NCBI GenBank assembly: GCA_002338615.1
Contig: DDIS01000164.1
Coordinates: 1-10,616, forward strand
Length of the DNA stretch: 10,616 nucleotides
Direction of reading: 5' to 3'
Source of the DNA: Proteobacteria bacterium UBA1844
GTDB taxonomy: Bacteria; Pseudomonadota; Gammaproteobacteria; Steroidobacterales; Woeseiaceae
Shown piece by piece: positions 1-7,080 of the stretch. The notes beneath the pieces were generated by a model. It was not told the origin of the DNA. It saw only the letters and a program-made list of their open reading frames with translations, and made no database searches. The first letter of the stretch is position 1, and each line of letters starts with the position of its first letter. The position numbers and the translations under genes are program-made.

Positions 1-2
1 GC

Positions 3-53
3 GTGGCGGAAAAAACCGTGTCAGAGCCAGCGGCGCCTGTTTATTGGCAGTAG
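3..53 (+). other. possible 3' end of an upstream coding region
   Basis: One + strand frame is open from the window edge to a TAG at 51-53. It would encode about 16 residues ending AAPVYWQ, a composition compatible with a real C-terminus. The fragment is far too short to identify and other frames are open over similar lengths, so this is only a possibility. The rest of the stretch up to 268 shows no convincing gene. A 61-codon open frame on the - strand across it has no recognisable protein character. Confidence 0.2.
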
Positions 54-268
54 TTGGCGTCACTTTCGCCGTCAGGCGGCATTGTATCCGAGGGCCTTAG
101 TGAGTTGAATTGATACGACCTGGCCGAGAATTGCTGACACGTTGTGGACATCCGACTCAACGGTCCACGCCGGTCCGAAACGCCTGGCTGTGTTCGTGTT
201 GAATTATCCAGGTCAGATGAACGCAAGTGTTAGCATTCCCCTCGCGTTGAATAATTATTGGAAGTGCA

Positions 269-970
269 ATGGTACTGCGTCGCCTGGCTGAAAACCTCAG
301 GGCTCAGAATTGGGCCGCCGTTCTTAGCGAACTACTCATTGTCATCGCCGGCGTGTATATCGGTCTTCAGGCTAACACCTGGAATGAAGAGCGCCTGGAT
401 GCGCAGCGCCGGGAACAGATCATTCGCGCACTGGTAACAAACCTCAGCGATTCGATCAGTGTTCAGAGACTAATGATCGAGCAGATCGGAACCGGATTGT
501 CATCATGGGATGACAGCGCAGCGCGGGGCGAACGAAGCCCTCCTTTTTTCTATCGCATAGAGGGGTCGGATACCCCGCCTGAGATATGGTCGACGTTCGC
601 GCAAATGCAGCTAACGGATCTTTTTGATCCTGTCACGCTTTTTGACCTGATGTTCTTTTATTCCGAGCTCGATGGGGTCGGCCAAAAGTACATTCGCTAT
701 GTTACATTTGTTGAGGATCGAGTGCTGCCCGGAATTATCAGCGATGATGATATTTTCTACGACGTGGGTGGTCAGTTGAAGCCTGTATTTCGAGCCAATA
801 TGGACCGTTTACGAGACTTTCAACAGGAGACTTTACGCTTGAATAAATGGGCAGATTGTCTTGTCTACCGACTTGAGGCGGATCGCACTTTTGATCAGGC
901 CTGTCGACGTGCTAACTACGATCTTGAGGGAATGAACAGTCAGGCCACGGTTCGTGACGTGAACGAGTGA
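269..970 (+). CDS. membrane-anchored protein of unknown function (DUF6090-like N-terminus)
   Basis: The 233-residue protein begins with a short basic, amphipathic segment. A single hydrophobic helix follows at about residues 17-34 (ELLIVIAGVYIGLQ), then the motif NTWNEERLDAQRR. This layout is shared by many small uncharacterised gammaproteobacterial proteins and resembles DUF6090, where a helix is followed by a conserved NWNE-type motif. The remaining 190 or so residues look helical and soluble, with acidic and aromatic patches (SDDDIFYDVGG near 150-160). I see no catalytic motif. The ATG at 269 is preceded by GGAAG at 260-264, a modest ribosome binding site. The next gene starts 37 bp downstream on the same strand, so the two may be co-transcribed. 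Membrane anchoring is well supported; the family name is from memory and less certain; the function is unknown. Confidence 0.82.
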   Translation: MVLRRLAENLRAQNWAAVLSELLIVIAGVYIGLQANTWNEERLDAQRREQIIRALVTNLSDSISVQRLMIEQIGTGLSSWDDSAARGERSPPFFYRIEGSDTPPEIWSTFAQMQLTDLFDPVTLFDLMFFYSELDGVGQKYIRYVTFVEDRVLPGIISDDDIFYDVGGQLKPVFRANMDRLRDFQQETLRLNKWADCLVYRLEADRTFDQACRRANYDLEGMNSQATVRDVNE

Positions 971-997
971 TTCGCCGATTAAGTGAAGAAATCATTC

Positions 998-1004
998 GGA
1001 GGTG
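998..1004 (+). promoter_or_regulatory. ribosome binding site that decides the start of the next gene
   Basis: GGAGGTG is a strong Shine-Dalgarno sequence. The GGAGG core ends 5 nt before the ATG at 1008. A GTG at 1002 lies in the same frame but overlaps the Shine-Dalgarno itself, so it cannot be the start this site serves. The ATG at 1008 is therefore the better start. Confidence 0.75.
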
Positions 1005-1007
1005 AAC

Positions 1008-1547
1008 ATGAATATTCAAAGACTTGGTGTTATCGCCGGCGCTCTATTCACTCCAGCGGCCGCAATCGCGGACGAAAACGCATTCAGTAACGATGATGAT
1101 AGTGTATGCCCGGTGACCGTTGGTACAGTCGATCTACTTGAGCCGGGATCTCGCAATTTTTATGGAAGCGAAGCGCTGGCAGTGACTCTTCCTCATGACG
1201 GCACATTGCAAGTTACCGGCCTCGATGCGCGAATTGCGGCGAAACTATTTTGGTTCATTCCTGGCTTCAGGCCGGGCATGCAAACCCATCTAAGCGTCGA
1301 AATCAGGAATCTGAACGGTGGGCCGAATGATGCTGTGGTCAGAGATGTTACTACTGCCAATGCCATGCCGAGTAACTGGGAGACTAGCGAGGACGTGGAA
1401 AAGGCCCAATTTGATGATCAATGGCTGGATGGCTGGGCAATGCTCACCGGCATAGATTTTCCGAGTCCTGGATGCTGGGAAATTACCGGCGAATACGTCG
1501 GCCAGTCTTTGACCTTCATCGTGGAAACAGTTCTTGAAACACCATGA
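1008..1547 (+). CDS. small exported protein of unknown function
   Basis: With the start at 1008 the product is 179 residues. It begins with a short Sec-type signal peptide: a few polar residues with one Arg, a hydrophobic stretch (LGVIAGALFTPAAA), and a likely cleavage after AIA just before DENAF. The mature part is about 155 residues. It looks beta-rich, with two cysteines that could form a disulfide: one in SVCPV near the start, the other in the C-terminal motif SPGCWEITGEYVG, followed by the strand LTFIVET. A GCWE.TG...G..L.F.V ending recurs in uncharacterised exported bacterial proteins with an immunoglobulin-like or beta-sandwich look. It lies 37 bp after the membrane-anchored gene and probably belongs to the same transcript. 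No enzyme motif is visible. Export is likely; the function is unknown. Confidence 0.8.
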   Translation: MNIQRLGVIAGALFTPAAAIADENAFSNDDDSVCPVTVGTVDLLEPGSRNFYGSEALAVTLPHDGTLQVTGLDARIAAKLFWFIPGFRPGMQTHLSVEIRNLNGGPNDAVVRDVTTANAMPSNWETSEDVEKAQFDDQWLDGWAMLTGIDFPSPGCWEITGEYVGQSLTFIVETVLETP

Positions 1548-1581
1548 GGGACGATGGCTATGTATCGCGTTACTGAATGAC

Positions 1582-1609
1582 GCGGCCGGAAGACATAGCT
1601 TCCGGCCGC
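1582..1609. terminator. bidirectional terminator-like hairpin between convergent genes
   Basis: A perfect 11-bp inverted repeat (GCGGCCGGAAG at 1582-1592 and its complement at 1599-1609) encloses a 6-nt loop. It sits between the stop codon of the small exported protein (1547) and the stop codon of the convergent large exported protein (1657). The stem is GC-rich and very stable. Neither side has a clean T-tract, so it may act with Rho or simply block readthrough and protect 3' ends. Confidence 0.6.
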
Positions 1610-1656
1610 TCCAATACGAACTGATGTTCGTGCAATCGTTGCCGATTATTCGCCGC

Positions 1657-4539
1657 TTAAGGTGATGCCGCCGGTGTTGGTGACCATTCGGGCTTAACGC
1701 GGCAGAACTGGCCCGGTTGCGAGAAGCCGATTCCTGCCGGGTCGATGTCGGTGTTGTAGTCCAGCTCGCAAATATTGTGCGCGATGAACCGCAATGCACC
1801 CTCGACGTCGGCCTGCTGGGCACCGGCAATGTTGCGGCTTGCTATCGGCGGCGCCGTCACCAGATTGAATGCCGCAGGTGACGGTGTTGCACTACCGCAG
1901 AGCTTCGGTCGCGTCCCACTATTGTTGGTGGGGCTATATGATGCTCGTGTCGATACGGGGCACAGGGCCTCAAGATAGCTGTGGTAGGCAAATGCGAGTG
2001 CCTGTACACGATCGACGGCGGCAAATGTCAGGTCCAAAAGTGCGAAATCAGACTGGTTATTGCACGACGGACAGGCGTCAGATTCCTCTCCGGCCAGCGC
2101 AGTGATTTCGAGCGTCATTATTGCCCGGTCACCGAACGGCTGGTTGAGTTGCACGATGGCGTATTCGCTCGCCGAGTTATCACCCGACAGTACCGTGAAA
2201 CTCAGGTTCTGCAGATCACTGACATCGTTGCCATTTGAAGACGTTACGTTCCAGGCATAAGTGTCGGACGAGGAATTGTCCTCGGCAGTATTAACAAGAG
2301 TCGCGGTTAACGTGTCGTTTGCAAGGATTGCGGTTATCTGTGCAACCTCCTGCACGTCGCTGAATTCCGGGCCGTCATAGAACAGGGCGAGAGTAACTTC
2401 GTCCGCGCGAAACGGTACGGCAACGTCCACGGCATTTGAACCCTGCAATACGAGGTCATCAGGGCGTGGTGTTGTCGATGCGGTGAATGCCATCGTTTCT
2501 CCGATGTCAATTTCACCTGCCGTCTTGCCGGTGATGCCCGCAACCGTGCTGCCGCCGGCCTGGCGAAACGAGAAACCGCCCGGGCTGGTCGTGACATGAG
2601 CGCTGATGCCAGCCCCCAATATAGGCAGTGTGGCTGTATCAGAACCCGCCACAGCCTGTATGTTGGCGGCGGTGATTCGTGTCGATGACCCTGTCAAGCG
2701 CTGCATATCCCAACCTGCCAGGCCGCCGTTTAGTGCTACGACGTGTTCACCGCATGCGCCGGATAAAAAGCCGGCGGTCGATAAGTCCCGCTGACAACCA
2801 GACTGCACGGCTTTGAGCGGAATATTAATGCGCTCGTTGGCTTCGCGATTGCCATACTGGTAAAGGATATTGTCGCCGATGGCCGAGTCCTTGTTTCCAA
2901 GGTCGACTTGCATTGCCCCGTTGATATCCTCGATGACGAAGGTAAGCCGGCCACCCGCGCGCACGCGGCTGCCGCAGCCCACGAGATTGTCTTGCGCGAA
3001 ATGATTGTTGATGTATATGGCGGGCGGCTGGCCCGGACGATCGTTCGTTCCATCGTTGCGGTACAGGTCGAATTCGTCGCCGTAGAGCAATCCGTATTCG
3101 ACCCCGTCGAGGTCCGTCGCCGGTTCGGTTGCATTTGCGGTATCGAAACCAGGTACCCAGCAGGCACCGGGGGTCTCAAAAGTCGTATAGCCGCTGGTCG
3201 GCGTTACATCCGGTGCCGAGATGATGTCGATGAAGAACTTGCCGTCGCGTGCGCAGAATTCCGGGCCGATAGAGCCGGTTGCGAGCACCGGGATGTTGGT
3301 GAATGCGAGCGGTAATTCGACCCTTTCGCACGTACCAGTATTCGAGTTATAACGCGGATCCGTGAACGGGCCCTGCGTCTCAAATGCTGCCTGCGTAGCG
3401 GCGCTGACTCCCTCGAGCGCCAGCGTGACAAAGTTGTTTGCCATCTGGCAGCCACCGGCGGATGAGCCTTCAAGGCAATCAGCGACGCTGACAACGCCGG
3501 TGTTTACAAAGTCGATACCATGGGGATTCCTCAGCCCGTTGCTAACCTGTTCACGAATATTCGCGACAAGTTCCCCCGCCTGTGGGTCGTAGTCGATCTC
3601 GAACAAGGAAATACGACCAGAGCCTCCCGACTGCGTCATGACACCGCAAGGACCGTCAACGTCCTCGTCATTATCGGTATCGTTGGACGGTGCGAAAAAG
3701 TTACACAAGGCGGTCGCTGTGCTGCGAACGTAGCCTTGTCCGCGAAGCAATCTGCGCTGCTGCTGACCATTCTCGAGATCCACCGCAATCAGCTCATGGA
3801 AACCGGTGGCCAACAACAGGTAGTCCTGTGATTCGTTGCCGACCGGGACCGTCGTAACCGCGCCGGATGACAAGCCCCAAACGGCGGAGCCGTCGACGTA
3901 GCTGTACTCAGGTGCCGTCAAAGGATTCTTGATGTGCACCGCAAGACTGGGCAACGCACACATTGCGATGAGGTCGCCGCTACCGGCCGGATACTCCTCC
4001 AAACCTACGATCTTGAGACAACGCAGCCAACCCAGCTGGAGGGGCGGCAACTCAGCGCTGGGAGTGGGGTTGTAGCCCACGAATGGTTCTTCTGGACCGC
4101 CGGTACGCGCATACGCTTCGATGGTCGCCGAATAGGGCCGTGCAACGAAAAGTGTGCCCTCGTTGCGGGTGACAACCATGGCGCTCGCTCCGTCCGACGA
4201 AAAATTCTCGTTCTCCCAAAGCGAACCGATGTCACGTTGAACAAACAATTCAATGCTGCCGTGTTTCCAGTCGTTTGCGACGAATGCATAGTTGGTGGCT
4301 GCCGAGCGACCGATCGCGACGGCATCGGCTGCTTTCACCTTCTGGTTGGAGATCTTCTGCAGCGTTTGGGGGCAATTTTGCTGGATGTCGCATTGGTAAT
4401 TGACACGACTGACCGTGCCATTCTGATCGACAACGATACTCAGGGCATCGGCATTTTGCGCATGGCTTATGCCGCTTGTGATGAGCAGAACAATTGAAAT
4501 CAACAGGCCATAAAGCCTGGATGCGAGATTACCGGACAT
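1657..4539 (-). CDS. large exported protein of unknown function, beta-propeller-like N-terminal half
   Basis: The 960-residue protein starts with a clear signal peptide (hydrophobic core GLLISIVLLITSGI, cleavage likely after SHA at about residue 27). The ATG at 4539 has AGGGGAG seven bases upstream. Residues about 30-350 read like repeated beta strands of a propeller: AFVANDW, GTLFVARPYSATIEAY, DYLLLATGFHELIAVDLENG, then an NHL-like SNGLRNPHGIDFV. An acidic loop DTDNDEDVDG (287-296) resembles a calcium-binding loop. Residues about 620-850 look like beta-sandwich repeats rich in Thr, Ser and Asn. Twenty cysteines, including a CPSC at 823-826, fit disulfides after export. The protein ends without a membrane anchor or sorting signal that I recognise. 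I cannot place it in a named family. It is likely periplasmic or secreted, and it could be an adhesin or ligand-binding protein, but nothing visible proves either. Confidence 0.85.
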   Translation of the reverse strand: MSGNLASRLYGLLISIVLLITSGISHAQNADALSIVVDQNGTVSRVNYQCDIQQNCPQTLQKISNQKVKAADAVAIGRSAATNYAFVANDWKHGSIELFVQRDIGSLWENENFSSDGASAMVVTRNEGTLFVARPYSATIEAYARTGGPEEPFVGYNPTPSAELPPLQLGWLRCLKIVGLEEYPAGSGDLIAMCALPSLAVHIKNPLTAPEYSYVDGSAVWGLSSGAVTTVPVGNESQDYLLLATGFHELIAVDLENGQQQRRLLRGQGYVRSTATALCNFFAPSNDTDNDEDVDGPCGVMTQSGGSGRISLFEIDYDPQAGELVANIREQVSNGLRNPHGIDFVNTGVVSVADCLEGSSAGGCQMANNFVTLALEGVSAATQAAFETQGPFTDPRYNSNTGTCERVELPLAFTNIPVLATGSIGPEFCARDGKFFIDIISAPDVTPTSGYTTFETPGACWVPGFDTANATEPATDLDGVEYGLLYGDEFDLYRNDGTNDRPGQPPAIYINNHFAQDNLVGCGSRVRAGGRLTFVIEDINGAMQVDLGNKDSAIGDNILYQYGNREANERINIPLKAVQSGCQRDLSTAGFLSGACGEHVVALNGGLAGWDMQRLTGSSTRITAANIQAVAGSDTATLPILGAGISAHVTTSPGGFSFRQAGGSTVAGITGKTAGEIDIGETMAFTASTTPRPDDLVLQGSNAVDVAVPFRADEVTLALFYDGPEFSDVQEVAQITAILANDTLTATLVNTAEDNSSSDTYAWNVTSSNGNDVSDLQNLSFTVLSGDNSASEYAIVQLNQPFGDRAIMTLEITALAGEESDACPSCNNQSDFALLDLTFAAVDRVQALAFAYHSYLEALCPVSTRASYSPTNNSGTRPKLCGSATPSPAAFNLVTAPPIASRNIAGAQQADVEGALRFIAHNICELDYNTDIDPAGIGFSQPGQFCRVKPEWSPTPAASP

Positions 4540-4546
4540 GCAAACG

Positions 4547-4553
4547 CTCCCCT
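4547..4553 (-). promoter_or_regulatory. ribosome binding site of the large exported protein
   Basis: On the - strand AGGGGAG lies seven bases before the ATG at 4539. It supports that start, which is also the one that gives a complete signal peptide. Confidence 0.65.
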
Positions 4554-4711
4554 ATTGTGAGCCCCGGGCAGGGCCCGTGTACGTTGTTGTGTATTAATAT
4601 TTTCTTGTCGAGGCGCCATTGCGGCGTCGCCGTTGTTATTCCACTACTATACTCTGTTCCGAACGAAGCAAGTTGTTGTTCAACATAATTCGGCAATGTC
4701 ATGGCCTGAAG

Positions 4712-6934
4712 TCAGTCAGCCGCCGCGACGCCACTGGTGGGTTCCACCGCCCGGGCCATCGCAGCTTTGAGACTTGCGAGGCGCTCTGCCGTCGCATCGA
4801 CGAATACCTGCATAGCCGACGGGTTTTCGGCAAGGATTGACTGGGCCTTTGCCAGCGCCTGTTCCGCTCCCGAATACAGTCCCAGTCCCGCCTGCGCGGC
4901 CCCGGCCACGCTGTAGGCCGCCCCTGTCAGCCAGTGGTCGTCACCCAGTGTAGCCTCGAAGATCTTGCGGGCGTGCTCCGCTTCCTCGAATGCAACAGTA
5001 AAGCGCTCCGTGTCGAGGTGCAACGTCGCCAGCGTCATGAGGCTCTTGGCGACATCGGGATGGCTATCGCCCAGCAGGCTCTTGCGCATTTCATACGCTG
5101 TTTCGAGATGTGGCTCGGCGGCGGCATAGTCGCCGGTCTCGTTCAGCATGAAGCCCAGGCTACTGTGTGCGCCCGCGAGATCCGGGTGCGAATACGGATA
5201 GAACGCCGCGAACATCTCGGTCGATTCGGTCTGCAACTTGATCGCCTCGACGATATTGCCTTTATCAAATTGCAGCCAGGCGAGGTTGCCCAGTGACGTT
5301 GCAATCTGGGGGTGAATGGGTGGCAGGTTCAAACGATCGATCTCGAGAACCTGTTTGTACAGTTCCTCCGCCGCATCGAGTTCGCCCTTGTCCTGGTAGA
5401 CATAGGCGAGATTGTTCATGGTGGTCGAGAGCTCCGGGTGTTTGTCGCCTAGTACCTTGCGGTCGATCGCAAGTGCTTCCTTGTAGAGCGATTCAGCTGC
5501 GTCGTAGTTGCCGACTTCGAGATGCACGAGCGCGAGATTGGAGATTGCCTCGGAGATCGCAGGATTCGGCTCGGGATCCAGTTCGCGTTGCATTGCTACC
5601 GCCGCCTGCAGATTTTCAATTGCCTCGTCATAGTTGCCGCGGTAGTAGAAATTGAGTCCGAGGTCTTCCAGGCTCTCAGCGATATCCGCGTGCAGCGGAC
5701 CCAGCAACTCGCGTCGGGTTGCGAGGGCCTCACGAATCAGCGGTTCGGCGGCCTCGTATTTGCCTTTGCGCATGAGGATATCGGCCATGCCGGTTTGTGT
5801 ATCGGCACGCAGGACCGCGTGGTCTTTCGCCGAGAGGTCGTGGCTCGCATCACGCAGGCTCAGTGATTCCTCCACCAGTTCTCCTGCACTGTCATAGTCG
5901 CCGGTAAGCGCGAGGACGGCGGCAAGGTCATCCAGTGTGCCGGCGAGCTCTGCGCTGGTACCGACCTTTTTCTGTTTGCGAATTGCCAGCGAATCCTCGA
6001 GCAGCTGCGCTGCGGGCGTGTACAGTCCGAGGCCCGTATACACCGAACCGATGGTCGTCATCATCGTAGCCTGCGTCTCAGGCTGGTCATTCAGTTCGGT
6101 CCGGATCCGCTCGGCGCCCTTGTCCACGATTTCGCGCGCCGTGATCGAATTGCCCTTGGCCTCCGACGGATCCGATACTTCGAACAGCCCGACCACGAAA
6201 TCGCGCGTCGCGCGTGCTTCCGCCGTTTCCTGCTCGGCGCGTACTCGCTCTCTTTCCGCTTCCGCGCGCGCCAGCAATGCAAAGGTGGCAAGCCCACTGG
6301 TAAGCAACATGCCAACGGAGGCGGCAGTCGCGACAAAGGCCATTTGCCGATGCCGTCGCTGTTGCTCGCGTTGTTTCAGGGCGTCGAATCCAACACCGAG
6401 CATGCCCGAAATCAGTTTTAACTTGGCGTTTGGCTTGCCGTCGCCCTGTTCCCGCGCATCCGCTGCAATCGGTTCGGCAAAGCGATCGGAAAGTTCGTTG
6501 TCCTCGCCCAGTTCGTATCGCAGAGACCGAGGAAAACACTCCTGGTCTGCGTTGGCTGGATCATTGGATGCCCAGGGCTCACCATCGACGATCAGGCAAA
6601 AAATTCTATCCGATCGGCCGAGACGTTTGAAACCCAGGATTTCCTCGTTGACCCATTGCGACTTCGCGGCTGCCGGTGAGCAGATTACAATCAGGTTCGC
6701 CGAATTGCGCAGGGATTCGGTAAGCAGGTCGCCGAGATTGGTCGCCGAGGGTAGCTCGTCACGGTCACGAAAGACCGGCGCGAGCCGGGCAGGGATCTTG
6801 CCAGCGGGTGTGCGTTCGCCGACCAGGTGTTTCGGCACCCGGTAGGTTTCCAGCGTTTTGTGCAGCCAGCTCGCCCACTTTTCGTCGCGATGGCTGTAGC
6901 TGATAAACGCGCGGTAACGGTATTCGCGATCCAC
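4712..6934 (-). CDS. TIR domain - transmembrane helix - TPR receptor-like protein
   Basis: The 740-residue protein opens with a TIR domain (about 6-120): strand and loop RAFISYSHRDEKWA (8-21), BB-loop-like PVFRDRDELP (53-62), strand NLIVICSP (80-87), then SQWVNEEI (92-99). W94 and E98 match the W-x3-E spacing of the catalytic glutamate in NAD+-cleaving TIRs such as SARM1 and plant TIRs. A basic stretch (187-197) precedes one hydrophobic helix at about 198-222, then a charged coiled coil (223-245). The linker (RDFVVGLFEVSDPSEAKGNSI, about 244-264) resembles that of proteobacterial Ser/Thr kinase-TPR proteins. About ten TPR units of kinesin-light-chain type (A.PL..EAL..R....G..HP) span roughly 290-702. 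By the positive-inside rule the TIR is cytoplasmic and the TPRs periplasmic. The start is GTG at 6934; a TGA lies 12 codons upstream in frame with no ATG between. Ribosome binding is weak. NADase activity and signalling are inferred. Confidence 0.93.
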   Translation of the reverse strand: MDREYRYRAFISYSHRDEKWASWLHKTLETYRVPKHLVGERTPAGKIPARLAPVFRDRDELPSATNLGDLLTESLRNSANLIVICSPAAAKSQWVNEEILGFKRLGRSDRIFCLIVDGEPWASNDPANADQECFPRSLRYELGEDNELSDRFAEPIAADAREQGDGKPNAKLKLISGMLGVGFDALKQREQQRRHRQMAFVATAASVGMLLTSGLATFALLARAEAERERVRAEQETAEARATRDFVVGLFEVSDPSEAKGNSITAREIVDKGAERIRTELNDQPETQATMMTTIGSVYTGLGLYTPAAQLLEDSLAIRKQKKVGTSAELAGTLDDLAAVLALTGDYDSAGELVEESLSLRDASHDLSAKDHAVLRADTQTGMADILMRKGKYEAAEPLIREALATRRELLGPLHADIAESLEDLGLNFYYRGNYDEAIENLQAAVAMQRELDPEPNPAISEAISNLALVHLEVGNYDAAESLYKEALAIDRKVLGDKHPELSTTMNNLAYVYQDKGELDAAEELYKQVLEIDRLNLPPIHPQIATSLGNLAWLQFDKGNIVEAIKLQTESTEMFAAFYPYSHPDLAGAHSSLGFMLNETGDYAAAEPHLETAYEMRKSLLGDSHPDVAKSLMTLATLHLDTERFTVAFEEAEHARKIFEATLGDDHWLTGAAYSVAGAAQAGLGLYSGAEQALAKAQSILAENPSAMQVFVDATAERLASLKAAMARAVEPTSGVAAAD

Positions 6935-7080
6935 AATCTGCTTTGGTGCCCGGCAATGGGCACCCGGAATTCAAGTAGTTGCACAGTATAGTACAGATCC
7001 TCTCGCGAGAATTGCCTGCCGGCGTGGTTCTGGCTCCGGGTGGCATTCGCCGGTACGATTGGGCGCTGCGCCTGCGTGTA
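6935..7080. promoter_or_regulatory. divergent promoter region between the TIR-TPR and SLOG genes
   Basis: This 146-bp region separates two divergent genes and must carry promoters for at least one of them. TATAGT (6987-6992, + strand) and TATACT (6985-6990 read on the - strand) are 5-of-6 matches to a -10 box and overlap each other. No good -35 box is visible at 16-18 bp from either. A perfect 10-bp palindrome, TCTCGCGAGA, lies at 7001-7010 and could be an operator. Neither gene has a clear Shine-Dalgarno sequence. Specific box positions are tentative. Confidence 0.4.

Noticed and set aside
1290..1829. A 179-codon - strand frame overlapping the ends of two convergent genes
   Set aside because: It crosses the terminator-like hairpin and overlaps both real genes. 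Its composition is low in protein-like character.
4565..4577. Small hairpin CGGGC-AGG-GCCCG upstream of the large exported protein
   Set aside because: It has a five-bp stem and three-nt loop without a T-tract. It lies in the probable 5' leader, and nothing shows it is a terminator or riboswitch.
4646..4674. TATAGT on the - strand upstream of the large exported protein as a -10 box
   Set aside because: No acceptable -35 hexamer stands at 16-18 bp, so a promoter call here is not supported.
5937..6845. A 302-codon open frame on the + strand across the TIR-TPR gene
   Set aside because: It is antisense to the TIR domain, membrane helix and first TPRs. Its translation is Ser/Arg/Ala-rich with no domain, as expected for a shadow frame in GC-rich DNA.
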